Shown piece by piece: positions 43,818 through 52,727 of a DNA stretch of 64,000 nt. The notes beneath the pieces were generated by a model. It ran no database searches. It was not told where the DNA came from and saw nothing but the letters and a program-made list of their open reading frames with translations. The translations under genes were made by a program, and so were the position numbers. Position 1 is the first letter of the stretch, and the number at the start of each line of letters is the position of its first letter. Source of the stretch: Chitinophaga skermanii (GTDB lineage: Bacteria > Bacteroidota > Bacteroidia > Chitinophagales > Chitinophagaceae); assembly GCF_003259335.1 (NCBI RefSeq), contig NZ_QLLL01000011.1:1-64000 (forward strand), read 5' to 3'.

Positions 43818-45920
43818 ATGTCAGTTATTCAGACTATCAGGGAAAAGTACGCTAAGATTATGGTTGCGATAATCATCTTAGCCATTTTAGGGTTCATCTT
43901 ACAAGATGCCTTTTTTGGAAGAGGCGGTGGATTATTCAACCGTTCCACAACCGTAGGTAAAGTAGACGGCGAAGAGCTTTCTCAAAAGGAATATTTGGAG
44001 CTAACTGATTTAGCTGAAAGAAACTACTCACAACAAACTGGCCAAGCTTTAGGCGATGAAGGTCGTCAACAAGTTCGTGAACAAGTTTGGAACCAATTCA
44101 TTTCTGAACAAGTAATGAATAAGCAATTCGAGAAATTGGGTTTAGTTGTTACTGAAGATGAGATCTCTGATCAATTTTTTGGTAAAAATCCAAATCCTCA
44201 AGTTGTACAATTATTTACTGATCCACAAACCGGTAAATTCGACCAAGCACAATTGCGTCAAATTGCTCAAAACGTTGCGCAAGATAAAACTGGCCAAGCT
44301 TCTGCTCAATTGAAATCTCTCGAAGATCAAATTGGTAAACAACAATTGTATAATAAATATACTACCCTCATTCACCAAGGTATCAATTACCCTAAATGGA
44401 TGATGGAAATGGATGCTGCCGCTGCCGCAAATTCAGCTAACATTTCTTATGTTCAAGTTCCATACGCTTCAATCCCTGATAGCGACATCAAATTAACTGA
44501 TGCTGAATTGAACGACTATATTCAAAAACACAAAGATCAATTCCAAACAGAAGAAAACCGCAGAATTGAGTTCATCTCTTTTAATGCAATTCCTTCTGTT
44601 GCTGATAGCTTAGCTGCTATTCAACAATTAAATGAATTGAAGGCAGAATTGGATAGCACTACAAATGCTACTGATGTTGCTAACTTGATTAATGCTAACT
44701 CTGAAACGAAGTTTTTCGATGGCTATGCTCCAGCTAGCATCGTACGTGTTCCAAACGCAGAAAGCATCGTGAACTTACCAGTTGGTGGTTCTTTCGGTCC
44801 TTACTACGATAACAACTTGATCACTTACGCTAAAATGGTTGATCGCAAAACTTTACCTGATACAGTTAAAATCCGCCACATTGCATTAAGCGCTCCAGCT
44901 GGCGATTCTTCAGCGAAAGCTCGTTTGGATAGCTTACAAGCTGTGATAAAAGCAGGTGGTAACTTTGCGGCTTTAGCTGCTGAGTTCTCACATGATAACG
45001 AAACAGCTAAAAACGGTGGTGAAGTAACAATCACGCCAAACGGTAACTATGTTGAAGAAGAAAAAGAATTTGCTTTGAGTGGTGCTAAAGGCGCGATGAA
45101 AGTGGTAAAAACTTCTTACGGTTATGCGTTAGTTGAAATCTTAGAACAAAAGAACTTCGGTCCAGCTATTAAGGTGGCTTATTTGTCAAAGAGAGTAGAT
45201 CCTAGTGCTGCAACTGCAAGCGCAGCTTATGCAGAAGCTAGCGAATTCGGTACTAAAAACCGTGATCGTAAAACTTTCGAAAACACTATCCGCGAGAAAG
45301 GTTTGAACAAAGGTATTTCTGAAGATATTTACCCAATGGATTTCGTTGTGCCAGGTATCGGTTCTACTCGTGAATTAGTTAGATGGGTATACGGTGCAAA
45401 GATCGGTGATGTTTCTCCAGTTTTCTCCGTTGAAGATAAACACGTAGTTGCTGTATTAACTAACATCCGCACTAAAGGTACTTTAAGCTTAGATGAAGTT
45501 CGTCCTAGAGTAGAAGCGGAAGTTAGAAAAATTAAAAAGGCTGATAAAATCATCGCTAACTTAAAAACACCAGCATCAATCGAAGCAGCAGCACAAGCTA
45601 CAGCTCAACCTGTAATGGCAGCTTCTAACATTAACTTTGCGGGTTATACTATCGAGGGTTTAGGTTTTGAACCACGTGTAATCGGTGCTTCTTTCAATAA
45701 AGCATGGGGTGTTGGTAAAGTTTCAGCTCCTATTGAAGGTTCTAACGGTGTATTTGTAGTGAAAGTAGATGCATATGTTCCATCTTCAATTCCTGCTCCT
45801 GAATACACATTGGCTCGTTCTGCATACGAACAACAAACGCGTCAACTTTGGAATTCAGCATTATTTAATGTTATTAAGAAGAAAGTAAATGTGGTAGATA
45901 ACCGCGCTAAATTCTTCTAA
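43818..45920 (+). CDS. PpiD-like membrane-anchored peptidyl-prolyl isomerase/chaperone
   Basis: A 700-residue periplasmic foldase. A short cytoplasmic end and one membrane helix (IMVAIIILAILGFILQDAFF, ~14-33) are followed by a SurA/PpiD chaperone N-domain (~45-170), a linker, a parvulin PPIC domain (~345-455, KIRHIALSAP...AAEFSHDNETAKNGGEV), and a C-terminal chaperone region. PpiD helps outer-membrane and secreted proteins fold as they leave the Sec translocon. Codon use is strongly biased to a few codons, suggesting high expression. It is a single gene with its own promoter and terminator. Confidence 0.92.
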   Translation: MSVIQTIREKYAKIMVAIIILAILGFILQDAFFGRGGGLFNRSTTVGKVDGEELSQKEYLELTDLAERNYSQQTGQALGDEGRQQVREQVWNQFISEQVMNKQFEKLGLVVTEDEISDQFFGKNPNPQVVQLFTDPQTGKFDQAQLRQIAQNVAQDKTGQASAQLKSLEDQIGKQQLYNKYTTLIHQGINYPKWMMEMDAAAAANSANISYVQVPYASIPDSDIKLTDAELNDYIQKHKDQFQTEENRRIEFISFNAIPSVADSLAAIQQLNELKAELDSTTNATDVANLINANSETKFFDGYAPASIVRVPNAESIVNLPVGGSFGPYYDNNLITYAKMVDRKTLPDTVKIRHIALSAPAGDSSAKARLDSLQAVIKAGGNFAALAAEFSHDNETAKNGGEVTITPNGNYVEEEKEFALSGAKGAMKVVKTSYGYALVEILEQKNFGPAIKVAYLSKRVDPSAATASAAYAEASEFGTKNRDRKTFENTIREKGLNKGISEDIYPMDFVVPGIGSTRELVRWVYGAKIGDVSPVFSVEDKHVVAVLTNIRTKGTLSLDEVRPRVEAEVRKIKKADKIIANLKTPASIEAAAQATAQPVMAASNINFAGYTIEGLGFEPRVIGASFNKAWGVGKVSAPIEGSNGVFVVKVDAYVPSSIPAPEYTLARSAYEQQTRQLWNSALFNVIKKKVNVVDNRAKFF

Positions 45921-45941
45921 TAGAATATATTATACATTCAA

Positions 45942-45978
45942 CAATGCCTCAACACTATGTTGGGGCATTGCTATTTTA
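45942..45978 (+). terminator. Terminator of ppiD
   Basis: CAATGCCTCAACA pairs with TGTTGGGGCATTG around CTA (one G-U pair), followed by a T-rich tract. Confidence 0.75.
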
Positions 45979-46058
45979 GGACTTGTCATGAAATGTTAAA
46001 AACATCATTCCAACGCACCATCTCCTCGCTAAGGAAGAATGCTTGCCTGATTATTTCG

Positions 46059-46066
46059 TAAATTTG
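46059..46066 (+). promoter_or_regulatory. Putative -7 box for the DUF2480 gene
   Basis: TAAATTTG matches TAnnTTTG, 18 nt before the ATG at 46085. The -33 element is not evident. Confidence 0.4.
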
Positions 46067-46084
46067 TAGCTATAAATTAGCATC

Positions 46085-46588
46085 ATGGAAGAAATTGTTA
46101 ATAAAGTCGCTCAGAGTGGTTTAATCACGATTGACCTTGAAAAATTTTACCCGGCAGAAGAAATAGTGACTTTCGATTTGAAAGGATATCTTTTTATGGA
46201 GTTGATTTTGAAGGAAAAAGATTTCCGTGCTGCGTTACTTACCACCGATTGGGAAGCATACCGTGGTAAGAATGTTGCTATTACATGCACAGCTGATGCT
46301 ATTATACCGGTGTGGGCATATATGTTAGTGGTTTCTTATTTGGAACCTGTTGCAAATTATGCTACATATGGTGATGAAGCTGTTTTACAACATACACTCT
46401 TTTTAAAGAATCTTGCTACCATTAATCCGCAAGATTATATTGATGCGCGGGTTGTGATAAAAGGCTGTGGTGATAAGAATATCAGTGCTTCGGCTTATGT
46501 GGAAATCACAAGATTGCTGCGACCAGTAGTTAAAAGTATTATGTACGGAGAGCCTTGCTCTACTGTACCTGTTTATAAAAAGAAATAA
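46085..46588 (+). CDS. DUF2480 protein
   Basis: A 167-residue protein of the Bacteroidota-specific DUF2480 family. Recognisable stretches are IVNKVAQSGLITIDLEKFYP at the start, FRAALLTTDWEAYRGKNVAITCTADAIIPVWAYMLV in the middle and the Cys-containing KGCGDKNI near the end. No activity is known. A TAAATTTG -7 box lies at 46059-46066, 19 nt upstream of the ATG, and a weak terminator follows. It has no signal peptide, so it is cytoplasmic. Confidence 0.85.
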   Translation: MEEIVNKVAQSGLITIDLEKFYPAEEIVTFDLKGYLFMELILKEKDFRAALLTTDWEAYRGKNVAITCTADAIIPVWAYMLVVSYLEPVANYATYGDEAVLQHTLFLKNLATINPQDYIDARVVIKGCGDKNISASAYVEITRLLRPVVKSIMYGEPCSTVPVYKKK

Positions 46589-46593
46589 TTGCA

Positions 46594-46624
46594 GTGCCTG
46601 TAAACCCAATCAGGCATTGTTTCC
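46594..46624 (+). terminator. Weak terminator after the DUF2480 gene
   Basis: AGTGCCTG pairs with CAGGCATT around a 10-nt loop, with a short T tract. Confidence 0.5.
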
Positions 46625-46666
46625 CACCTTATTGTCCCTATCTCCTGCGATTCAAAAAAGGATATT

Positions 46667-47302
46667 ATGCAGATAAAAAAACTGATAGGAAGTATTGCGC
46701 TCATTGGATTAGCTACTTATTTGTTACCCTCATGCGGAGGTTGCAATAAAAATCAACAACCTACCAACGAATCTTCATCTAAAACAGAAGAAAATAACGC
46801 CCAAGGTGCCGATTCACTCGATTACTATATCGAACATAACCTAATTACCTGGAAAGGGTGGGTAGATACTGCTTTACACCGCGAATTTAATCTCGATTCT
46901 CTTAATCAAGTTACAGTCGATTCTGTTAGAAACCCATTTACAACAGTAATGACACAAGAACGCTATGATGCTTATGCTCCATATTTCGTGTATAATAAGG
47001 AGAAAACAATGGCCATTGATATGGTGAGTTATGGCAATGTTTTAGAGAAAGATGTTAATGGTAAACCTCGCTTACTGGGTGGAGATCCCGATTCAGAAGT
47101 TGCGATTTTAGATGTGGCATCAAAAGTTCGGTTAAGAATTCTGTTCGTAGGCCCAAGTATAACAATCAAAGAAGTGAATTGGATCAACGACCATGAAATT
47201 ATCATCGGTGGAATTGAAGCAGATGAACATGGTTTGTTGCGACCAGTAGCATGGAAGTATAATATGGAAACTTCTGAACTATTAAATTGGTCGGCGAATT
47301 AG
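46667..47302 (+). CDS. Lipoprotein of unknown function
   Basis: A 211-residue lipoprotein. The signal peptide ends with a lipobox-like LLPSC, putting the lipidated Cys near residue 23, followed by GGC and a Ser/Asn/Glu-rich linker. The mature domain (~50-211) contains WKGWVDTALHREFNLDSL and an ending like NDHEIIIGGIEADEHGLLRPVAWKYN. I do not recognise the family. The C-terminus converges on and overlaps corA by four bases. Confidence 0.7.
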   Translation: MQIKKLIGSIALIGLATYLLPSCGGCNKNQQPTNESSSKTEENNAQGADSLDYYIEHNLITWKGWVDTALHREFNLDSLNQVTVDSVRNPFTTVMTQERYDAYAPYFVYNKEKTMAIDMVSYGNVLEKDVNGKPRLLGGDPDSEVAILDVASKVRLRILFVGPSITIKEVNWINDHEIIIGGIEADEHGLLRPVAWKYNMETSELLNWSAN

Positions 47303-48399
47303 AACCACCTTCTTTTCCTAAAGAAAATAATCATCCCGATAAGAATTATTAACATAACTCCTAGGGTGATGTAATAACCAAATCGAGTTCGTAACTCGGG
47401 CATATTTTCGAAGTTCATCCCATAAATACCGGCAATAACGGTTAGAGGCGCCATTAGTGTTGTTACAACAGCCAACACTTTCATGATTTCATTAAGTTTA
47501 AGGCTATTTTGCGTATGGTATAGTTCCTGCAGATTAACAACCATATCACGGTAGTTATCCACAAGATCATTTGCTTGAACAATATGATCATACACATCTT
47601 TAAAGTATTTCTCTGTCCGTTCTTGCAGCAAATCATTTTCAGATTTTATCAACCCATTAATTACTTCGCGAACAGGTGCGATAGCGCGTTTAAGATATAG
47701 TGCTTGTGTACGTGTATGGTTAATTTGAACGAGTGTACGTTTATCGGGGCGATGAGGAATTATATCTTCGAGTATCTCGATTCTTTCACCGAGCTTATCC
47801 ATTACCACGAAGTAATTATCAACTATGATGTCCAAGAGAGCATATAGTAAATAATCTGCTTTTGCCCCGCGGAGTTTAGAATTAGCTATTCGCAAACGTT
47901 CGCGGATTGGATTGAAAACATCTCGATTTGGATCATCTTGAAAGGAAATCACAAAATTTTTTCCCAGTACGAAACTTACTTGCTCTTGCTCTACTTCAGC
48001 TGTTTGATCATTAAAATAGATCATCGGCAATAAACAAAATAGTATGTTGTCAATTTCATCCATTTTTGCACGTTGCCCAACACTTAGAATATCTTCTGTT
48101 AACAATGGGTGAATCCCAAAATGCTGAGATATATTATTTACGCTGGCTTTGTTAATACCGTCGACATTTATCCACTTTACTTTGTTATTGCCATTATGTA
48201 CAAAACAGTCTTCCTCACAAGTGTAACTTTTCTCCTTTAGCGCCTCCTCATTGTATTCAAATACGGTAATAATAATCTCCTTTGCTTCAACGCGTGTGGC
48301 AACGCTATTAATAGGATTGAAGTTCATAATACGCTGCTTCCGCCTTGATTTGAAAACGGAAAACATATCTGCGATTGGAATGAGCGGACGAATAGCCAT
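47299..48399 (-). CDS. corA: CorA-family magnesium/cobalt transporter
   Basis: A 366-residue Mg2+/Co2+ channel. The cytoplasmic funnel domain spans ~1-285. The long stalk helix is followed by two C-terminal membrane helices (ITLGVMLIILIGMIIFF at the end). The signature YGMNFENMP loop between the helices carries the GMN selectivity motif. The first 25 residues are loosely conserved, so starts at 48366 or 48327 are possible. Confidence 0.94.
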   Translation of the reverse strand: MAIRPLIPIADMFSVFKSRRKQRIMNFNPINSVATRVEAKEIIITVFEYNEEALKEKSYTCEEDCFVHNGNNKVKWINVDGINKASVNNISQHFGIHPLLTEDILSVGQRAKMDEIDNILFCLLPMIYFNDQTAEVEQEQVSFVLGKNFVISFQDDPNRDVFNPIRERLRIANSKLRGAKADYLLYALLDIIVDNYFVVMDKLGERIEILEDIIPHRPDKRTLVQINHTRTQALYLKRAIAPVREVINGLIKSENDLLQERTEKYFKDVYDHIVQANDLVDNYRDMVVNLQELYHTQNSLKLNEIMKVLAVVTTLMAPLTVIAGIYGMNFENMPELRTRFGYYITLGVMLIILIGMIIFFRKRRWF

Positions 48400-48449
48400 T
48401 TACGTAAAAAATTTCTATGTTGAAAATTACGAAATAATATAGCATGCAA

Positions 48450-48476
48450 ACAAAATGCCCTCTTCAAAGAGGGCAT
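48450..48476 (-). terminator. Terminator of the DUF3472 gene
   Basis: ATGCCCTCTT (48455-48464) pairs with AAGAGGGCAT (48467-48476), with T-rich sequence following on the minus strand. Confidence 0.75.
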
Positions 48477-48515
48477 ATGTACTTGTAAAATAGTAAGGAG
48501 GAATAAAGAATATTT

Positions 48516-49757
48516 TTAGAATTTCGGAAGATTGATAACAGGGGAATTTACATTCGATGTATGCTCGAAAGTATCGCCCGCTTTAGCATTGGCGGGTTTG
48601 AAGCCGGCAGTCCATAAATAAAACCATTGCTGCTCTGCACCGCCACCATAATCGAGCCTATCCTTTGCCCTAGCCGTAGCATCGTTGGAGAACTTAGCTT
48701 GATTTAGTGGATACCATTTACCTTCTGCTGTTTTAATCCAATGATTACCATAATAAGCCTTACATGAAATATTTCCGTTTTCAAATGAAAAATTTTCTAA
48801 AAAGGAGTAGAGATTTTTCATGTATTGCCCATCCTTAGGAGCACGGAAGCTGGCTACAAGTTTCCATTCTTTATGCTCAGGAACATAGAAATAAGCCGTA
48901 TAGGTTGTGTACGTATCTTCCGGAACACTGTGCATCAGGAAACGATAAGTACTATCGGCTTGCCAATTGTACACCCAATGACTATGCCCCCCGGTACCTT
49001 CTCCGCCAAAACCATGTGCAACTACTTCATCACCTTTTGCAAGTAAGGTAACTTGGTCTTCATATCTCACTTTATCCCGTGTTTCTGGTTCTCCACCAGC
49101 ATCCCAAACCGAAAAAATTACACGTCGTTCGGTAGCGCTGTTTACTTGTATACCAAAATATCCACGATGGAACCCACAACTCATATAATACGTTCCAATC
49201 TTATCTTCTCCAGTCGGCACCTTAATTTCACCATAAAACCACTCAACTTTTTCATTTGCTGGAGGTGTGTATTTTAAATGTACTGATGCCGATCTTCTCC
49301 ATGGTTTTGGATTGTACTGAATATCTTTAGTGGCAGTACCTTCTAAAATAACCCCACGTATATCAGCAAAGGTTTTTCCTGTTTTCGTAAGTCCAGTTAT
49401 GGTTATATCGTAAAACCCGGCTTTCTTTATCTCTGTTTGTAAAACAGGGAGCTTTGTGTAGTCATTAAGGCTACTTAGCTTAACCTGCTTACTCACCCCG
49501 TTGGTGATTACTTTTAAGGAAGCTCCCGTAGATTTCGCATCGAGCGAGATATTAAGCTTTCCCGGGTTGCTGATATAACAATAGAACTTCACTTCTGCTT
49601 GGGAACTCTCCCAGTTTTCCACACCACGATGTTCATCAATAACAATTCCTTCTTCTAAAGGCGAAGCATATGCAGTAAAGCCAGGAAGTGTAACGCTTTG
49701 TGCGCTTGTAGTAAGCGCGTAGATACAGAGCAGGAGGGCTGTGCCGAGTTTTTTCAT
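48516..49757 (-). CDS. Secreted DUF3472 protein (with N-terminal DUF5077-like domain)
   Basis: About 413 residues from the ATG at 49757, where a signal peptide begins (MKKLGTALLLCIYALTTSAQ). An N-terminal beta-sandwich (~30-130) resembles DUF5077 carbohydrate-binding-like domains. The rest is DUF3472 (GTYYMSCGFHRGYFGIQVNS, IFSVWDAGGEPE, GGEGTGGHSHWVYNW). Such proteins are secreted in Bacteroidota and suspected of binding or acting on polysaccharide, but activity is unproven. The longer frame to 49811 adds an unlikely leader. Confidence 0.85.
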   Translation of the reverse strand: MKKLGTALLLCIYALTTSAQSVTLPGFTAYASPLEEGIVIDEHRGVENWESSQAEVKFYCYISNPGKLNISLDAKSTGASLKVITNGVSKQVKLSSLNDYTKLPVLQTEIKKAGFYDITITGLTKTGKTFADIRGVILEGTATKDIQYNPKPWRRSASVHLKYTPPANEKVEWFYGEIKVPTGEDKIGTYYMSCGFHRGYFGIQVNSATERRVIFSVWDAGGEPETRDKVRYEDQVTLLAKGDEVVAHGFGGEGTGGHSHWVYNWQADSTYRFLMHSVPEDTYTTYTAYFYVPEHKEWKLVASFRAPKDGQYMKNLYSFLENFSFENGNISCKAYYGNHWIKTAEGKWYPLNQAKFSNDATARAKDRLDYGGGAEQQWFYLWTAGFKPANAKAGDTFEHTSNVNSPVINLPKF

Positions 49758-49851
49758 AAATACGTGTTTAAAATACACTTCAAATAAAACCTTAAACAAG
49801 CCGGGATGCAAATGTTGAAGTAGAATTTTACATTTTGCTGAGAGTTTCTAG

Positions 49852-50238
49852 TTAGTTCAGCTGTACCATGATTATTTCATTGCCGTACAAATCGGCGAAG
49901 TGAATGTATTGACTAGAAGGATCGCTTTTTAAAGGACGAATAATCTTCACTTGGTATTCGTCTAAGAGGGTAAGGAATGCTTGCATATCATTTGTGTACA
50001 TAACCAGTGCTGGTTGATCGCCAGTTTGTTGGCCAACCAGCTGCTTTTGAGTTTCATCTTCAGCTAATAAAAACCAAATTCCTAGGTGACGATCATCAAA
50101 TCCAATATGTAAAAAGCGTTGCCCAGTTTCAGTTGTTTGTTGGAAAAGAATGCGAGCGTTGAGAACTTTAGAATAAAAATCAAGCGCATCATCGTAATCG
50201 TGCACAAGGATTACTACGCGACCAAGAGTAATTTGCAT
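49852..50238 (-). CDS. VOC-superfamily protein
   Basis: About 128 residues from the ATG at 50238 (MQITLGRVVILVHDYDDALDFYSK), the classic first VOC strand. The longer frame overlaps the upstream gene and is unlikely. The chain ends with IHFADLYGNEIIMVQ, the second-half metal/end motif. Glyoxalase-like fold, substrate unknown. It begins 14 bp after the stop of the preceding uncharacterised gene and is probably cotranscribed with it. Confidence 0.82.
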   Translation of the reverse strand: MQITLGRVVILVHDYDDALDFYSKVLNARILFQQTTETGQRFLHIGFDDRHLGIWFLLAEDETQKQLVGQQTGDQPALVMYTNDMQAFLTLLDEYQVKIIRPLKSDPSSQYIHFADLYGNEIIMVQLN

Positions 50239-50252
50239 GGTGTATCGAACAT

Positions 50253-51020
50253 TTATGCTGGAATAATTAAACATTGTACCCAATTCACAAATGAAAGGGA
50301 GAAAACACGAATCAATTTATTTACTTCTCGCATCGTGCTATCATTCTCTTCAATAACCCCTAATTGTTTTACCACACCGTTTTCCACAATACCATAATAC
50401 TTGCTGTTGGTTGTTTCCAAAGAAAACCCATTTTCAACGTAACCTTCATGTCCTTGAAATGAAATGCTACCAGGCTCACTTACCTGCAACACAGCCATTA
50501 GTTGTTCCAAGGAAATATATAATCCAGGTAAACCGATGGTTTTACGAACATGAATATTTTTAAACGCACGGTGATCATCGTCTATTTCTTTACTGAAATT
50601 CATCCATATTTCTTTAATCTCATCTACTTCTTCACCAACTAAAGCAAGTTTGCGTGGATGAATGAATTCTTTTTGTCGCCATTCGTCTTCGTGTAAGAAT
50701 AGTGTGAATGAGGAGAAAGGCGCTTCTTGCACAAGCATCGGGATTTCATTCGAGATAGTAGGTAAAGAGTAAAGAATATTACTAGGAGGAAGGGGCGTAC
50801 TGATTTTTTTTAGGTGCAAAACCAATTCCTTTGAAGCAATAAAATCGCTTGCTTGGCTAGGGGTTGCTTCAATTACTTGCCATTGTTCATGCCCAATTTG
50901 CAAAGTATTATTATCATCGAATGAAGGAGGCAATTGGTTGGCCGCAATGGAAGTTTCGCCAAACGGTTCCCCGTTTTCAACATTGATAAAAATTACATGG
51001 ATGTTCTGGTCGTAGGACAT
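50253..51020 (-). CDS. Uncharacterised protein, 255 residues
   Basis: I do not recognise this protein. It has no signal peptide or membrane helix, is acidic and appears soluble. The N-terminal strand-like segment NIHVIFINVENGEPFGETSIAA is followed by a region with QWQVIEATPSQA and, in the middle, Glu/Lys-rich helices. It is directly followed by the VOC gene on the same strand. Amino-acid composition and codon use look like its neighbours', so it is probably a real gene. Confidence 0.65.
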   Translation of the reverse strand: MSYDQNIHVIFINVENGEPFGETSIAANQLPPSFDDNNTLQIGHEQWQVIEATPSQASDFIASKELVLHLKKISTPLPPSNILYSLPTISNEIPMLVQEAPFSSFTLFLHEDEWRQKEFIHPRKLALVGEEVDEIKEIWMNFSKEIDDDHRAFKNIHVRKTIGLPGLYISLEQLMAVLQVSEPGSISFQGHEGYVENGFSLETTNSKYYGIVENGVVKQLGVIEENDSTMREVNKLIRVFSLSFVNWVQCLIIPA

Positions 51021-51212
51021 AATGAATAAGATATAAGTTGTGCGATTTGCAACAACTGGTTGATAGTTAATGCGTATTCAAAGGCTTTCCGCTATTAGGG
51101 TTGTTTGGTCTATAAAAATAACAGCTATTTTTATTAGATGCAAGTCCATAATCGTATTCAAGCACATCTTCCTTTAAAAGTCAATACCAGCCGGGATCTT
51201 CATCATATTAAT

Positions 51213-51593
51213 TTAACCTTTCCTCGGTTTTTTATACTTGATTTTCACGTTTGCAACACCTGCTTGGGTTAAATCAATTTTCTTTGCCGCTTTTTTCGAC
51301 AAATCAATGATTCTTCCAGGAGCAAAAGGACCACGATCGTTGATAGTAACCGTAACGGTTTTACCATTGGTTAAGTTGACCACTTTTACGCGTGTACCAA
51401 ATGGTAAAGTTTTGTGTGCAGCAGTATTCTTGTTTTGACTGAAACGTGCGCCACTAGCGGTTTTTCTCCCTTCAAATTTATCGGCATAATAAGAAGCTTT
51501 TCCGCTTTCTGTTATTTTCGGGCTACAAGAAGCAATAGAAAAAGCAATCGTGGCAAACAAAACTCCTTTGGCAATCAATAAACGTCCTTTCAT
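51213..51593 (-). CDS. RlpA-like septal/cell-wall protein (double-psi beta-barrel)
   Basis: A 126-residue exported protein. The signal peptide ends in SIASC, suggesting a lipoprotein with Cys near residue 23. A single RlpA-type double-psi barrel follows (GKASYYADKFEGRKTASGARF, KTLPFGTRVKVVNLTNGKTVTVTINDRGPF, RIIDLSKKAA). RlpA proteins bind or cleave peptidoglycan at division septa. The catalytic Asp in NDRGPF is kept. There is no SPOR domain. Confidence 0.88.
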   Translation of the reverse strand: MKGRLLIAKGVLFATIAFSIASCSPKITESGKASYYADKFEGRKTASGARFSQNKNTAAHKTLPFGTRVKVVNLTNGKTVTVTINDRGPFAPGRIIDLSKKAAKKIDLTQAGVANVKIKYKKPRKG

Positions 51594-51636
51594 ATGGTGC
51601 TTTATACATGAAGAACAAATATAATGTAATTGTATC

Positions 51637-52131
51637 TTAAGCGTTCAGAACATCTTGCAAAACTTCATTCTTATTTCGCAAGTCGATACCATTTTCTAAA
51701 ATTGATTTAAGGTTAGCCATGTAAAATACCCAACCTGCCATGCAACCGAGATGCAGCGTGGTTTTTCCTTCTTCAGTAACTGGAATATTAGATTGTACCA
51801 GTTCTAAAATAGTTACATGATGCTCCTTAATAATCTTGATTTCAACAAGGCAGCCACAAAAAGAGAATTGTATTGAATCGTGGTGATTGGTGTAGAAAAC
51901 CTCGCCGATTTCAAAAGTTTCATCATTGTAACCAAACCAACGCCATTTATAGCGATCACCCATTTCGATTTGATCATATTTATTTCGCCGGGTTTGCTGT
52001 AGCGAGGTGAATTGGGCACTTCTTAGAAACCACTTCTCAAGTCCAGCTGGTGTAGCCCAAGCTAGAAAAATGTCGCGTGCACTTGCATTGATGGGAATAC
52101 GTTTTCTAAATTGGCTCCAGTCGTACTGCAT
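51637..52131 (-). CDS. START-like/SRPBCC (AHSA1-type) protein
   Basis: A 164-residue helix-grip-fold protein. The opening FRKRIPINASARDIFLAWATPAGLEKWFLRSAQFTS is typical of AHSA1/SRPBCC proteins, followed by a beta sheet and a long C-terminal helix (GCMAGWVFYMANLKSILENGIDLRN). Members bind hydrophobic ligands or act with Hsp90-like partners. The role here is unknown. Confidence 0.8.
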   Translation of the reverse strand: MQYDWSQFRKRIPINASARDIFLAWATPAGLEKWFLRSAQFTSLQQTRRNKYDQIEMGDRYKWRWFGYNDETFEIGEVFYTNHHDSIQFSFCGCLVEIKIIKEHHVTILELVQSNIPVTEEGKTTLHLGCMAGWVFYMANLKSILENGIDLRNKNEVLQDVLNA

Positions 52132-52159
52132 AAGAAGGAATTTTTGTACTTATGCTTGA

Positions 52160-52190
52160 AAAACAAAACCAACCCTTAAAGAGTTGGTTT
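52160..52190 (-). terminator. Terminator of the GNAT gene
   Basis: AAACCAAC (52166-52173) pairs with GTTGGTTT (52183-52190), followed on the minus strand by a T-rich stretch. Confidence 0.75.
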
Positions 52191-52195
52191 CGCAG

Positions 52196-52693
52196 TTATA
52201 ATTTCCTTTGCATGATAGCATCATTCATAAAAAAGCCATTTCCAATATCTATATCTTCTTCACCAACTTTTTCGAAGCCCACTTTTTCATAGAATTTAAT
52301 GGCCCTGTTATCCCGGTTTACATTCAGAGAAATATAGTCTTGATGAGCTATACGACCAATTTCACAAACTTCATCCATTAACAATTGACCAGCTTTTTTG
52401 CCTTGCATTTCCGGGAGCACATAAATCTTGTGCAGTTTGATGACGGGCGTACCTTTGTAGTTGATTTCGTAAGCAGCATAACCAGCAGGTTTTTCGTCCT
52501 CTAGAATAAGAATGTACTTATGCTGTAACTCAGTCATTTGCTTTATGATAGCAGCATCGCTGTACATCATATCGAGCATATATGTGATTTGCTCTGTTGA
52601 TAAGATATGTCCAAAGGTATTTGGCCAAGTATTTTTGGCAATAAATTGTATTGTAGGAATATCTTCTTGGTGTGCGGGAGTGATACGTAACAT
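52196..52693 (-). CDS. GNAT-family N-acetyltransferase
   Basis: A 165-residue acetyl-CoA-dependent acetyltransferase. The acetyl-CoA binding loop is visible as LPEMQGKKAGQLLMDEV (~95-111, Q/RxxGxG/A-type), followed by the C-terminal LNVNRDNRAIKFYEKVGFEKVGEED. The substrate is unknown. The gene is single, with its own terminator. Confidence 0.9.
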   Translation of the reverse strand: MLRITPAHQEDIPTIQFIAKNTWPNTFGHILSTEQITYMLDMMYSDAAIIKQMTELQHKYILILEDEKPAGYAAYEINYKGTPVIKLHKIYVLPEMQGKKAGQLLMDEVCEIGRIAHQDYISLNVNRDNRAIKFYEKVGFEKVGEEDIDIGNGFFMNDAIMQRKL

Positions 52694-52727
52694 CTGTTTC
52701 CGGTTATGATGAATAAATATGTGTCCT